Source of the DNA: JABDQA01 sp963759125 | GTDB taxonomy: Bacteria; Desulfobacterota; Desulfobulbia; Desulfobulbales; Desulfocapsaceae | Length of the DNA: 64,000 nucleotides | Direction of reading: 5' to 3' | Assembly (NCBI GenBank): GCA_963759125.1 | Contig: CAVWXN010000005.1 | Location: forward strand, 620,001 to 684,000 | Part shown: one piece after another, positions 44,006-53,212 of the stretch | Layout of the letters: each line of letters begins with the position of its first letter | Numbering within the stretch: position 1 is the stretch's first letter | Position numbers and translations under genes: made by a program | Notes under the pieces: generated by a model | Told to the model about the DNA's origin: nothing | The model's database searches: none | Seen by the model: the letters and a program-made list of their open reading frames with translations, nothing else

Positions 44006-44301
44006 TGGTTACACACTATCTTTTCTTGAGCGTCATCCTTTTCTGCCTGGGGATTCTGGGGGTCGTCTCGAGAAGAAACGTCTTCATCGTCTTCATGTCC
44101 ATAGAACTGATGCTCAATGCCGCCAACCTGGGCTTTGTGGCACTTAGCCGACTGCATGTCAATATGGACGGCCACGTACTGGCCCTGATGGTGATGGCCG
44201 TGGCCGCAGCAGAAGCGGCCCTGGCTCTGGCGGTGATAATTCTTCTGCATAAGCACAAGGGCAACCTTGACACCAATATTTTCAGTCTGTTGAAGGGGTA
44301 A
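44005..44301 (+). CDS. nuoK: NADH-quinone oxidoreductase subunit K
   Basis: 98 residues, three membrane segments. SIELMLNAANLGFVAL holds the conserved Glu of TM2, and AAAEAALALAVIILLH that of TM3. Both belong to the proton path of complex I. Confidence 0.94.
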   Translation: MVTHYLFLSVILFCLGILGVVSRRNVFIVFMSIELMLNAANLGFVALSRLHVNMDGHVLALMVMAVAAAEAALALAVIILLHKHKGNLDTNIFSLLKG

Positions 44302-44305
44302 TCGA

Positions 44306-46222
44306 ATGACACACACTGTCACCTACCTTGGCTTCATTCCTCTGCTGCCGCTGGCAGGAGCCCTGGTCTTAGGACTGATGTATCTGTCTACCTGTCAGGG
44401 CAAACAGATTTCGGAGCGAATCTATGGGATCCTGGGCTGCGTTGGCCCGGTGCTTTCCTTTCTGATGGCCGTAAAGGTATTCTTTGCACTGATGTCTCTG
44501 CCTGCCCAGGAGCGCTTTTTAACTCACAAAGCCTTCACCTGGTTTGCCGTCGGCGACTTGAATGTGTCGATGGGTTTTCTGGCCGATCCGCTCAGCTCTC
44601 TGATGCTGCTCTTCGTTACCTTTGTCGGCTCGTTGATCCACATCTATTCCATCGGCTATATGGCCGGTGACAAGAACTTCGGCAAATTCTTCGCCTATCT
44701 CAATCTCTTTCTCGGGTCGATGCTGATTCTGGTGCTCGGAGACGGTCCGGTGGTCATGTTCGTCGGCTGGGAGGGCGTTGGTCTCTGTTCTTACCTGCTT
44801 ATCAGCTTCTACAGCGCTGACCCGGAAAACGTGGTGGCCGGCAACAAGGCCTTTATAGTCAACAGGATCGGCGATCTCGGCTTCGTCCTGGGAATGGCTT
44901 TTCTGTTCTGGGGGATCGGGGCCGACGGCTTTGATTATCTCTCCCTGAAAGCCAATGCGCACCACCTTACTGCACCGATGGGACTAACCGTCTGCCTGCT
45001 CCTGTTTGTCGGCGCTACGGGCAAATCGGCCCAGATTCCACTCTACGTCTGGCTGCCCGATGCGATGGCTGGTCCAACACCGGTTTCCGCCCTCATCCAT
45101 GCGGCCACGATGGTGACCGCTGGTGTCTACATGGTTGCCCGTTTCAGCTTTATCTATGCCCACGTCCCTGCTGCCGGCGAGGTGGTGGCCTGGGTCGGCA
45201 TACTCACCGCCCTGTTGGCCGCAATATTCGCCATGTTTCAGAGTGACATCAAGAAGATCCTGGCCTATTCGACCGTCTCCCAGCTCGGCTATATGTTTGC
45301 CGGCGTTGGCGTGGCAGCCTATTCGGCCGGTATTTTCCACGTCTTCACCCACTCCTTTTTCAAAGCCCTGCTCTTTCTCGGAGCCGGTTCAGTGATTCTG
45401 GCCCTGCACCATCAGCAGAACATCTGGAAGATGGGCGGCCTGCAGTCCAAGCTGCCGATCACCTACTGGACCATGCTGATCGGTGGTCTTGCCTTGGCCG
45501 GCTGCCCGCCGTTTGCCGGCTTTATCTCCAAGGATGAGATTCTCTATTCGGCTCTGGCCACGGGCCATGTAGGCATCTGGGCGATCGGTGTGGTGGTGGC
45601 CGGGATGACAGCCTACTACACCTTCCGCATGATCTTTGTGGTCTTTCACGGCAGTCCGCGTGACCAGGAGGCCTACGATCATGCCCACGAGTCACCCAAA
45701 GTGATTACCATCCCCCTGCTGATCCTGGCCGCCGGATCCCTGTTCGCGGGATCCGCCAATATTCCGGCCATCTTTGGTGGTCATCAGCGGGTATCCCACT
45801 GGCTGGCACCGAGCCTCGTTGAACACCATCCCCATGGCGGGCTCGGTTTGGAAATCCTGGCCATCGGGGCATCTATCCTGGCCTTTGTGATCGGCATCAG
45901 CATCGCTTACCGCAAATTTACCGTCAAGGTCGACGAGCCTGATTACCAAGGTATTTACAAGTTTTGCTACCACAAATTCTATGTCGATGAGCTCTACCAC
46001 TGGGTTATCGTGGCGCCGTACCAGTTTGCCGGCAAGGCGATCAGCCGGGTGCTGGAGCCCTACGTCACCGATGCTCCGGTTCAGGCCAGCGGCTGGCTCT
46101 ACCGTATCTTCGGGGTGGCGTTTAAGGTCGTGCAGGTCGGTTATGTGAGGATCTATGCGGTCTATATGGTTATCGGTCTGTCGATTTTGAGCCTGCTGGT
46201 CTCTCGGTCATTGAACTTCTAA
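44306..46222 (+). CDS. nuoL: NADH-quinone oxidoreductase subunit L
   Basis: 638 residues with about sixteen membrane segments. MFVGWEGVGLCSYLLI, AQIPLYVWLPDAMAGPTPVS and FAMFQSDIKKILAYSTVSQ are antiporter-like signatures with the key Lys and Glu. A long amphipathic C-terminal region is present. It pumps protons at the distal end of the membrane arm. Confidence 0.96.
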   Translation: MTHTVTYLGFIPLLPLAGALVLGLMYLSTCQGKQISERIYGILGCVGPVLSFLMAVKVFFALMSLPAQERFLTHKAFTWFAVGDLNVSMGFLADPLSSLMLLFVTFVGSLIHIYSIGYMAGDKNFGKFFAYLNLFLGSMLILVLGDGPVVMFVGWEGVGLCSYLLISFYSADPENVVAGNKAFIVNRIGDLGFVLGMAFLFWGIGADGFDYLSLKANAHHLTAPMGLTVCLLLFVGATGKSAQIPLYVWLPDAMAGPTPVSALIHAATMVTAGVYMVARFSFIYAHVPAAGEVVAWVGILTALLAAIFAMFQSDIKKILAYSTVSQLGYMFAGVGVAAYSAGIFHVFTHSFFKALLFLGAGSVILALHHQQNIWKMGGLQSKLPITYWTMLIGGLALAGCPPFAGFISKDEILYSALATGHVGIWAIGVVVAGMTAYYTFRMIFVVFHGSPRDQEAYDHAHESPKVITIPLLILAAGSLFAGSANIPAIFGGHQRVSHWLAPSLVEHHPHGGLGLEILAIGASILAFVIGISIAYRKFTVKVDEPDYQGIYKFCYHKFYVDELYHWVIVAPYQFAGKAISRVLEPYVTDAPVQASGWLYRIFGVAFKVVQVGYVRIYAVYMVIGLSILSLLVSRSLNF

Positions 46223-46232
46223 GGGTGAATCG

Positions 46233-47765
46233 ATGTTTGAACACTTGATCTCAATCATGATTTTTGTCCCCATCATCGCCGGGCTGGCGACCTTTGTCCT
46301 GCCGCTCAGCAGAGAGGCGGCCAGGATAGTCGGGCTGGCGGTTTCGGTGGTCGTGGTGCTGCTGGGGCTTAAATTGTTCCTATCCTTCAGCGGAGCGAGC
46401 GGCTCGTTCGAATTCGTCGAGTATGCTCCGATCAATGATTCACTGGGCATTGCTTACAGTCTTGGAATTGACGGCATCTCCATTCTGGTGCTGGCCGCCG
46501 CCGCGCTGCTGTTCCCGATGGTTTACCTGCTTTTTCAGACCAAAGCCAAAGGCTACTATGGTAATCTGCTGATTGTTCAGGGAGCCATGATTGGGGCGGT
46601 AGCCGCAACCGACATGGTGCTCTTTTATGTATTCTGGGAGGTCATGCTGCTGCCGGTCTTTTTTATGATCGGTCTGTATGGCGGGCCCAATCGGCTGCCA
46701 GCCACGATAAAGATAACCATTTACACCATAGCCGGTTCATTGTTGATGCTCGCTTCCCTCATCTATATTGGGATTTCCTACCATGCCCAGAGCGGAGAAT
46801 GGAGCTTCGCGATGACCAATCTGAGCGAGATGTCGCTGACGGGCCCCACCGCAACTCTGGCTTTTGTCGGCTTCATGATTGCCTTCGCCATCAAGATCCC
46901 ATTGTTTCCCTTTCATACCTGGCTGCCCGATGCCTATACCGAGGCCCCCACGGCGACGACCTTTGTCCTGTCCGCGGTCATGGCCAAAATCGGCGTCTAC
47001 GGGGTGATTCGCTTTGTGGTTCCGGTGTTCGATGAGAGTTTTGCCCGTTATGCCCTGATTCTTGCCTGCTCAGGGGTGATCGGCATGATGTACTGCGGTA
47101 TTGCTGCTCTGGCCCAGAAGGATTTCAAGCGCATGCTGGCTTTTTCCTCGGCCTCGCACATGGGCATCATCGCTCTGGGTATTTTCTGTATGAACATTCA
47201 GGCGCTGACCGGAACGCTCTACCAGATCGTGGCCCACGCCACCAGTACGGGTGTTCTCTTCCTGTTGCTCGGTATTATCGAGGAGCGCACCGAGAGTAGA
47301 AACATCGATGATTTTGGCGGCCTGGCCGCCAAGGCCCCGGTCTTTGCCTTCTTTTTCGCAGTGGCCATGCTGGCCTCGGTCGGTCTGCCCGGCACCTCCG
47401 GTTTCATTGGAGAATTTCTGATAATTCTCGGAGCGGTCAAATTTAATCCGATAATTGCCGTGTTTGCCGGAACCACCCTGATCATAGGGGTGTGCTATAT
47501 GCTGTGGCTCTTTCAGCGTGTCTTTTTCGAGAAGCCTTCAAGCAAGCTGGCAGGTTTCAGCGATCTGACGGCCATCGAGACCCTGACCATCCTGCCCATT
47601 GTCATCCTGATCGTGGTCATGGGCATCTACCCACAGCCCTTCATTGCCAAGATCGAACCTTCGGCCGAGCGGCAGATGGCGGTTATTGAAAAAGTTCAGC
47701 AGATAGTTGATTATCGGATCGATCCACTAAAACCAGGCCAAGAATTGAAGACGGGAGACCTGTAA
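46233..47765 (+). CDS. nuoM: NADH-quinone oxidoreductase subunit M
   Basis: 510 residues, about fourteen membrane segments. FYVFWEVMLLPVFFMIG, IPLFPFHTWLPDAYTEAPT and LAQKDFKRMLAFSSASHMG are antiporter-type motifs. It overlaps nuoN by one base. Confidence 0.96.
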   Translation: MFEHLISIMIFVPIIAGLATFVLPLSREAARIVGLAVSVVVVLLGLKLFLSFSGASGSFEFVEYAPINDSLGIAYSLGIDGISILVLAAAALLFPMVYLLFQTKAKGYYGNLLIVQGAMIGAVAATDMVLFYVFWEVMLLPVFFMIGLYGGPNRLPATIKITIYTIAGSLLMLASLIYIGISYHAQSGEWSFAMTNLSEMSLTGPTATLAFVGFMIAFAIKIPLFPFHTWLPDAYTEAPTATTFVLSAVMAKIGVYGVIRFVVPVFDESFARYALILACSGVIGMMYCGIAALAQKDFKRMLAFSSASHMGIIALGIFCMNIQALTGTLYQIVAHATSTGVLFLLLGIIEERTESRNIDDFGGLAAKAPVFAFFFAVAMLASVGLPGTSGFIGEFLIILGAVKFNPIIAVFAGTTLIIGVCYMLWLFQRVFFEKPSSKLAGFSDLTAIETLTILPIVILIVVMGIYPQPFIAKIEPSAERQMAVIEKVQQIVDYRIDPLKPGQELKTGDL

Positions 47766-49177
47766 TGCACGATTTCATGGCGATTCTTCCACTTGTTGCA
47801 ACCGGCGCTGGCGCCATTCTGGTAATGTTGGCGGCGGCGTTTGAGAGTTTCAAGAAGGAAGGGATTTCTATTCTTGGCATCGGCCTATTCGCGTTTGCGT
47901 TTTTCGTTCAGCTCACAGTGGAGAGCGGGGCACCCATCACGCCATACGGATCAGTGTTCAACGGCATGCTGGTCACCTCTACCTTCACCAAAGGGGCCGG
48001 TCTGATCATACTGGCCTGCGGCTTTTTCTCGGCCATCGCTTCCCAGACCTATTTCACCCACAATGAGGGATTCGTCCTCGAGTATTACTGCATGATGCTG
48101 TTTGCCGCCTGCGGCATGCTGCTGCTGACCATGGCTGCCGAACTTATTACCGTCTTTATTGCCCTGGAAATTATGTCGCTGGCCATCTACACTTTGATAG
48201 CAAGTGACCGCAGATCGGTAGTGCGCTCCGAAGCGGTGTTCAAATATCTGATGCTTGGTGCCTTTGCCGGAGCCTTTTTCGTCATGGGCTCGGTATTTAT
48301 TTATGCAGGTGCCAAGAGCACAAAGTTTGCAGACATCGGGCGGGTGGTAGCAGAAACCGGATTCATCACCAACCCGGCTCTGGTCGGCGGATCACTGCTG
48401 ATTCTTGTGGCCTTTCTATTCAAAGCAGCGGCGTTTCCCTTCCATGCCTGGGTGGTCGATGTCTATGACGGCGCCCCGGTACCGGTAACGGGCTTTATGG
48501 CCACAGCGGTAAAAACCGCAGTATTTGCGGTATTTGCCAATTTCCTGGTGATCAACGGCCAATTGCAGGAAGGCTGGGTCAACTACCTGTTCTATATTTC
48601 CGTGCTGACCATGTTTGTCGGCAACCTAATCGCCATCGGTCAGAACAACCTCAAACGGATGCTGGCGGCTTCGGGTATAGTCCATACCGGATATCTGATT
48701 ATCGCCCTGGTGGCCCTCAACAGCGAGGGTTTCACCGGTTCGATCATCATCTTTTATCTGGCAGCCTATGCGGCTTCAACCCTGGGCATCTTTGCGGCGC
48801 TCTCCTACCTTGGAGGAAAAGGGGAAAAGCGGAATTCCTTTGAAGACTTCAATGGCCTGGCCAAAGTCAGGCCCTATTCGGCCGCCTGCATCGCCATCTT
48901 TCTGCTGAGTATGGCGGGGATTCCGCCCACTGCCGGCTTTATGGGTAAGTTTTACATCATTACCGGGGCCTTCCAGGGAGGCTACATCAGTCTTGGTATA
49001 TTGGGCATTTTCAGTTCTATTCTGTCAATGTGGTATTACTTGCGGCTGATAATTGCCATGTATTTCAAGGAACCCGAGGACGATTTCGAGGTGGCGGAGA
49101 TGACGCTTGCGCCCCTGGGGACCTTTGTCCTGGCATTGTCGGTCTTTGCCATCAGTTTCATTCCCGTTGTCATCTGA
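47765..49177 (+). CDS. nuoN: NADH-quinone oxidoreductase subunit N
   Basis: 470 residues, about fourteen membrane segments. FIALEIMSLAIYTLIA, AAAFPFHAWVVDVYDGAPVP and IGQNNLKRMLAASGIVHTGY are NuoN motifs. Last complex I gene of the operon; all 14 subunits are accounted for, with C and D fused. Confidence 0.95.
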   Translation: MHDFMAILPLVATGAGAILVMLAAAFESFKKEGISILGIGLFAFAFFVQLTVESGAPITPYGSVFNGMLVTSTFTKGAGLIILACGFFSAIASQTYFTHNEGFVLEYYCMMLFAACGMLLLTMAAELITVFIALEIMSLAIYTLIASDRRSVVRSEAVFKYLMLGAFAGAFFVMGSVFIYAGAKSTKFADIGRVVAETGFITNPALVGGSLLILVAFLFKAAAFPFHAWVVDVYDGAPVPVTGFMATAVKTAVFAVFANFLVINGQLQEGWVNYLFYISVLTMFVGNLIAIGQNNLKRMLAASGIVHTGYLIIALVALNSEGFTGSIIIFYLAAYAASTLGIFAALSYLGGKGEKRNSFEDFNGLAKVRPYSAACIAIFLLSMAGIPPTAGFMGKFYIITGAFQGGYISLGILGIFSSILSMWYYLRLIIAMYFKEPEDDFEVAEMTLAPLGTFVLALSVFAISFIPVVI

Positions 49178-49231
49178 AGAAAAGTGCTGCAGATCTGAGA
49201 ATAAACCGAGATTTAACAGAGGAGTTGCACG

Positions 49232-49672
49232 ATGAAAGCCAAAGATATTCTTGACGATAAAGGAACCAGGGTCGTCACCATCCATATGGAGAACCTGCTG
49301 GTGGATGTGATGTCACATTTCCTGGTTAACCGGGTCGGCTCGCTGGTGGTGGTTGACAAGTTTGACAAGATCCTGGGCATTGTCGCCCCCGGCGACGTGC
49401 TGCAGGCGGTCCATAAGGATCCGGAGAGCATATCTACAATGACGGTTCGGGAGGTGATGAGCGAAGATGTCATTGTTGCCGGCCCCGACGAATCCATCGA
49501 AAGATTGATGGCGATCATGACCGAAAATCGGATAAGGCACATTCCGATAATCGAGAAAGGGAAACTGGCCGGAATTGTCTCGATCGGTGACGCGGTCAAG
49601 GCCCAGCTGACCGTCCACGAGGTCCAGATCAGCTACCTCAAGGATTATATCGAGGGGAAATACCCGGCCTGA
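49232..49672 (+). CDS. CBS-domain pair protein at the end of the nuo operon
   Basis: 146 residues made of two CBS domains: LVVVDKFDKILGIVAPGDVL (first) and IRHIPIIEKGKLAGIVSIGDA (second), with EVMSEDVIVAGPDESIERLM between. Such Bateman modules bind adenosyl nucleotides (AMP, ADP, ATP, sometimes NAD). It follows nuoN by 54 bp with its own GAGGAG site and ends at the operon terminator, so it may report energy charge to, or be coexpressed with, complex I. No effector domain is attached. Confidence 0.85.
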   Translation: MKAKDILDDKGTRVVTIHMENLLVDVMSHFLVNRVGSLVVVDKFDKILGIVAPGDVLQAVHKDPESISTMTVREVMSEDVIVAGPDESIERLMAIMTENRIRHIPIIEKGKLAGIVSIGDAVKAQLTVHEVQISYLKDYIEGKYPA

Positions 49673-49696
49673 TCAACAGGTTCCCATACTCTTTTA

Positions 49697-49736
49697 AGAC
49701 CCCGAACAGCCATCCGGCTGCTCGGGGTCTTTTTTT
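49697..49736 (+). terminator. Rho-independent terminator of the nuo operon
   Basis: Stem AGACCCCGAACAGCC / GGCTGCTCGGGGTCT with one mismatch and a 4-base loop, followed by seven Ts. It ends just before the convergent MBL gene. Confidence 0.92.
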
Positions 49737-49741
49737 GCAAC

Positions 49742-50698
49742 CTAACTATTGTTTTTTTGCAGCCGTGCCCAACGGGCAGCGATTCCCTGAACGTTGATTT
49801 CAATGTCACCGGCCAGAAAATCAACGAATTTACTTTTTTTCAGTCTGCTGTTCCCGAAGTTCAGGTAGCTTTTATAGAGTATGTCCTGGAGTCGGGCTGT
49901 GGTTGCATCATGATCGAACGCTGTTTCAACTTCCGCACATCTGCCGTGCTCCTCAATCAGTTCGATGAGTGCATCGATCGATTGCCGGTTGGCGGATACA
50001 GGGCCGAAATGCGGCAGGTAGAGAAAATCAGGATCAAGTTCAAGCAGCCGTCTGATCGAGGTGATCATCTCAGCGGGTTCGAAGGCGGTGGGGGCGGTGG
50101 CAGGCATCAGAAAGGGCCTGGTCTTGTCTTTTTGCAGGAACGGATAAGCCATGCCGCAGGTATCGCCGCTGAACAGCCCGCCGCTCTTAGGGTCCCAGAT
50201 GCAGCAGTGATGGCGGGCATGGCCAGGTGTAGCGTAGAAGTGCAGGGGACGGCCATTGAAATCGAGCACGAAGCCCTCTGACACTGTTTTAACGCGGTGC
50301 TCGTCAATGGAACCTATTTCACCGTAAAGTTTTCTGAAGAGCTTTTCGCCGTATACTTCAGCCGTGGCTTTCACCAGCCGCTCCGGCTCGATCATGTGTC
50401 CTGCGCCCCTGGGATGGACCAGCAGGGTGGCCTCGGGGCAATACTGCATGAGCTGGGAGGCTCCGCCACCATGATCGAGATGAATATGGGTGAGAACGAT
50501 ATAGCGAACCTGCTCAGGCTGGAGCCCCTGCCTGACCACTTCCTCGAGCAGTAGACCGCAGGCCGGCGAGGTTCCCACATCGATGAAGAGGGCCTCGCCC
50601 TTTTCTATCATCAGGTGGCTGGCGACCATCTGATCGCTGAGGTAATGCGTATCTATCGTCTTGATTTGGAGTGGAAAACTAGAGCTGAAATCATTCAT
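49742..50698 (-). CDS. MBL-fold metallo-hydrolase
   Basis: 318 residues. THIHLDHGGG near residues 71-80 is the zinc-binding HxHxDH motif, followed by the His in ATPGHARHHCC near 158, the Asp in FSGDTCGM near 178 and a final His in LYLPHFGP near 228. The C-terminus is a helical domain. This is a glyoxalase II/lactonase-like hydrolase of unknown substrate. It is convergent with the nuo operon and stands alone. Confidence 0.85.
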   Translation of the reverse strand: MNDFSSSFPLQIKTIDTHYLSDQMVASHLMIEKGEALFIDVGTSPACGLLLEEVVRQGLQPEQVRYIVLTHIHLDHGGGASQLMQYCPEATLLVHPRGAGHMIEPERLVKATAEVYGEKLFRKLYGEIGSIDEHRVKTVSEGFVLDFNGRPLHFYATPGHARHHCCIWDPKSGGLFSGDTCGMAYPFLQKDKTRPFLMPATAPTAFEPAEMITSIRRLLELDPDFLYLPHFGPVSANRQSIDALIELIEEHGRCAEVETAFDHDATTARLQDILYKSYLNFGNSRLKKSKFVDFLAGDIEINVQGIAARWARLQKNNS

Positions 50699-50934
50699 TG
50701 CGAGCCTTGTTCAACACGGCACTTTCTAGCGATCTGGTGTAGCATCATGATTCTTCACGGTCTACTTTTTTTCGAGGTGCCACATAAGTACCCATTATAG
50801 TTTGTTATGGGGGGAAATGATAAGAATTAAACAACAGGAAGTCTTTCAAATATTGTCGGATAGTACAGGAACAAATGTGGGCATGTGAAGCATCGCAAAT
50901 CCGCTGAAAAATCGAGTTCTAAGCAGATTAAAGA

Positions 50935-50982
50935 TTGAGAGATGATGGAAATTTGGTATAGTAGTATTACTACATTGTAGTA
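50935..50982 (+). promoter_or_regulatory. Promoter and operator-like repeats of the YeiH-type operon
   Basis: TTGAGA (50935-50940) and TATAGT (50957-50962) are 16 bp apart. Immediately downstream are two overlapping inverted repeats: GTAGT-ATT-ACTAC (50961-50973) and TACTAC-ATT-GTAGTA (50968-50982), an operator-like array of three half sites that would sit over the transcription start. The rest of the 50699-51056 gap shows nothing else. Confidence 0.6.
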
Positions 50983-51056
50983 GTGTATTGGTTGCGCCTA
51001 AATTTTTAAGAGGAAACCTGAAGGGATTAGATGCATAATTGCTAAAGGAGGCTCTC

Positions 51057-52820
51057 ATGGGAGAACAATCTGACAGTCAAATTGTAGTGGATGTTGGAAA
51101 ATGGGAATGGTCGGAGCTGATCAAGAAAGAAGATTGGTGGGCCATCTGGCTTGGCTTTTTTATCCTTTTGATGGGGGTTTTTATCTATTTTCCCCACGCA
51201 GGCGAGATGAAGGCCAAGCTCACCGAAATAGAGGGTAAATACCTGGCAGAAGCCGAAAAAACGGACAAGTTCAAGACCATCGGCTGGTATCAGCTCAATG
51301 ATGCCAGAGCGGGGGTTAAAGTAAACAGCATTCCGGCCGGCAAGTGGTTGAAGAAATTTTCCACGAAGCCGCACGGCTGGAAGTCGAACCCGCTGGATGC
51401 ATTTTTTATGACTCAGGAAACAGCGGATGCCAAAATGGCATCCGCTGTTGCAAAGTACGAAAAAGTCAAGGTCACCGAGGAGGCAACTCTGGCGGCGGCC
51501 CAGGCCGCTGAGGCCTCTGCGGAGGCAGCCGGCTTCAACGACACGGCACTGAACGAGGCGGCCAAAACGTCGATCGCCGACTGGCGCAATGCCTGGCTCA
51601 GCTCCAGTAAGGCGAAAGCCAAAACCAAGGTAAGCCCTTACAATCAGGTGGGGTGGCTGATTCTTCTGGGCATCTGCTTTGCCGTGTTCTTTGGGGTTGG
51701 CATGGCAGCCATGGGGAAATCGTTCAAAGAATTCGTGATTGGCTTCAGCTTTGTTTATCTGGTGGCTGTGCTGGCCTATCTGGCGAGTTCGCAGGCAACG
51801 ATGAAGACCTATGGTGTCGGTTACGCATTCTGGGCGATCTTTGGTGGCATGCTGATTTCCAATACGGTCGGAACCCCCAAATGGGCCATGCCGGCAGTGC
51901 AGACCGAATATTACATCAAAACCGGTCTGGTGCTGCTTGGTGCCTCGATCCTGTTCGAGAAGATCATCACCATAGGTACCGCCGGCATCTTCGTCGCCTG
52001 GGTGGTGACGCCCACCGTCTGGCTGGTTACTTACTGGTTCGGTCAGAAAATCGTTAAAATGCCGTCCAAGCGATTGAATGCGACGATTTGTTCGGATATG
52101 AGCGTCTGCGGGGTCAGTGCGGCAATTGCCACCGCCGCAGCCTGTAAGGCGAAAAAAGAGGAACTTACGTTGGCGGTCGGTTTGTCGCTGGTGTTCACCT
52201 CGATTATGATGATCGTTATGCCGGCCATCATCAAAGCGACCTTCCCGGTCGACAAGCAACTTATCCTGGGCGGCGCCTGGATGGGCGGTACCATCGATGC
52301 CACCGGAGCCGTTGCGGCGGCAGGGGCGTTCCTCGGTGAGAAAGCTCTCTACGTTGCGGCCACCATCAAGATGATCCAGAACGTACTGATAGGGGTGATC
52401 GCCTTCTGCGTGGCACTCTATTTCACCACCAGGGTAGAGGTGGAAGAGACCGGAAGAAAAGTCGGGGCGATTGAGATCTGGTATCGGTTTCCGAAATTCG
52501 TCCTGGGCTTTATTGGAGCTTCGATCATTTTTTCATTGATTTACACTTCGTTCAATGGTCAGGTTGCGGGTCTTGGCCCGGCCATGATCGACCAGGGCGT
52601 GGTTAAGGGAATGGGTGATCTTTTCAGGGGCTGGTTCTTTGCCCTCTCTTTTGTCAGTATTGGTCTGGCCACCAATTTCCGTGAGCTCAAGGAGCATTTT
52701 GTCGGCGGCAAGCCATTAATCCTTTATGCGTTTGGACAGTCATTCAACCTCTGTCTGACCTTGATCGTTGCCTACATCATGTTCTATCTGGTATTTCCGG
52801 AACTGACTGCAACAATTTAG
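51057..52820 (+). CDS. YeiH-family putative sulfate exporter, enlarged
   Basis: 587 residues from the ATG at 51057, eight bases after a perfect AGGAGG. Typical YeiH (UPF0324) members have ~340. Here a membrane segment (residues ~31-50) is followed by a soluble, Ala/Lys-rich, helical region to about residue 195. The standard core then follows: TVGTPKWAMPAVQTEYYIKTG, LNATICSDMSVCGVSAAIAT near 340, GGAWMGGTIDATGAVAAAG near 405 and ATNFRELKEHFVGGKPL near the end. Proposed as a sulfate or other anion exporter in sulfur-metabolising bacteria, but this is unproven. It heads a three-gene operon. Confidence 0.8.
   Translation: MGEQSDSQIVVDVGKWEWSELIKKEDWWAIWLGFFILLMGVFIYFPHAGEMKAKLTEIEGKYLAEAEKTDKFKTIGWYQLNDARAGVKVNSIPAGKWLKKFSTKPHGWKSNPLDAFFMTQETADAKMASAVAKYEKVKVTEEATLAAAQAAEASAEAAGFNDTALNEAAKTSIADWRNAWLSSSKAKAKTKVSPYNQVGWLILLGICFAVFFGVGMAAMGKSFKEFVIGFSFVYLVAVLAYLASSQATMKTYGVGYAFWAIFGGMLISNTVGTPKWAMPAVQTEYYIKTGLVLLGASILFEKIITIGTAGIFVAWVVTPTVWLVTYWFGQKIVKMPSKRLNATICSDMSVCGVSAAIATAAACKAKKEELTLAVGLSLVFTSIMMIVMPAIIKATFPVDKQLILGGAWMGGTIDATGAVAAAGAFLGEKALYVAATIKMIQNVLIGVIAFCVALYFTTRVEVEETGRKVGAIEIWYRFPKFVLGFIGASIIFSLIYTSFNGQVAGLGPAMIDQGVVKGMGDLFRGWFFALSFVSIGLATNFRELKEHFVGGKPLILYAFGQSFNLCLTLIVAYIMFYLVFPELTATI
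51419..51449 (+). other. Perfect 14-bp stem-loop inside the YeiH-type coding region
   Basis: Arms AACAGCGGATGCCA (51419-51432) and TGGCATCCGCTGTT (51436-51449) with an AAA loop. It lies about 120 codons into the gene within the helical insert. A perfect 14-bp arm with a triloop is far beyond chance for a coding sequence. Confidence 0.8.
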
Positions 52821-52830
52821 GCTGAAATCT

Positions 52831-52855
52831 CCCGCCCGGGCTCTGCCCGGGCGGG
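52831..52855 (+). other. Intercistronic stem-loop after the YeiH-type gene
   Basis: Arms CCCGCCCGGGC and GCCCGGGCGGG with TCT loop, starting 10 bp past the stop. No T-tract follows and the next gene starts 15 bp later, so it probably acts as an mRNA stabiliser or partial attenuator. Confidence 0.75.
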
Positions 52856-52870
52856 GCAAAAGAGCAAAAA

Positions 52871-53212
52871 ATGAACAGCAACGACAAACCACAGATGGGG
52901 CTAATTAAAGGCTGGGCCGTTCTCTTGTCAGTGTGCTGTTTTGTTTATCTGTTTGCGGTGAAAATCGGACCTTGGCTGCTGCCCCATATCTGGGGCCTGG
53001 AAAAGATCGCTGAGGTCGTCGAGGAGCAAAACATCGATGCCGGTGCCTACTACTACACTGAAATCGAAGGTGCCTATCAGGGGCAGCAGTATCTGAGCCA
53101 ATCACTGCAACTCATGGCACCGGATCAGTACGGTTTGACCCTGCCGTTTCTCCTGGGTATCGCTCTCTGTCTGCTCATTCTCTATTTCGGCATGAAGTCG
53201 CTTCCCCGCTGA
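52871..53212 (+). CDS. Two-pass membrane protein of unknown function
   Basis: 113 residues. Two hydrophobic segments (about residues 13-35 and 91-108) enclose a Tyr/Gln-rich extracytoplasmic loop (DAGAYYYTEIEGAYQGQQYL). No family is recognised. It follows the YeiH-type gene by 50 bp, behind the intercistronic hairpin, and touches the next gene (TGA then GTG). It is likely to be an accessory of the exporter. Confidence 0.55.
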   Translation: MNSNDKPQMGLIKGWAVLLSVCCFVYLFAVKIGPWLLPHIWGLEKIAEVVEEQNIDAGAYYYTEIEGAYQGQQYLSQSLQLMAPDQYGLTLPFLLGIALCLLILYFGMKSLPR

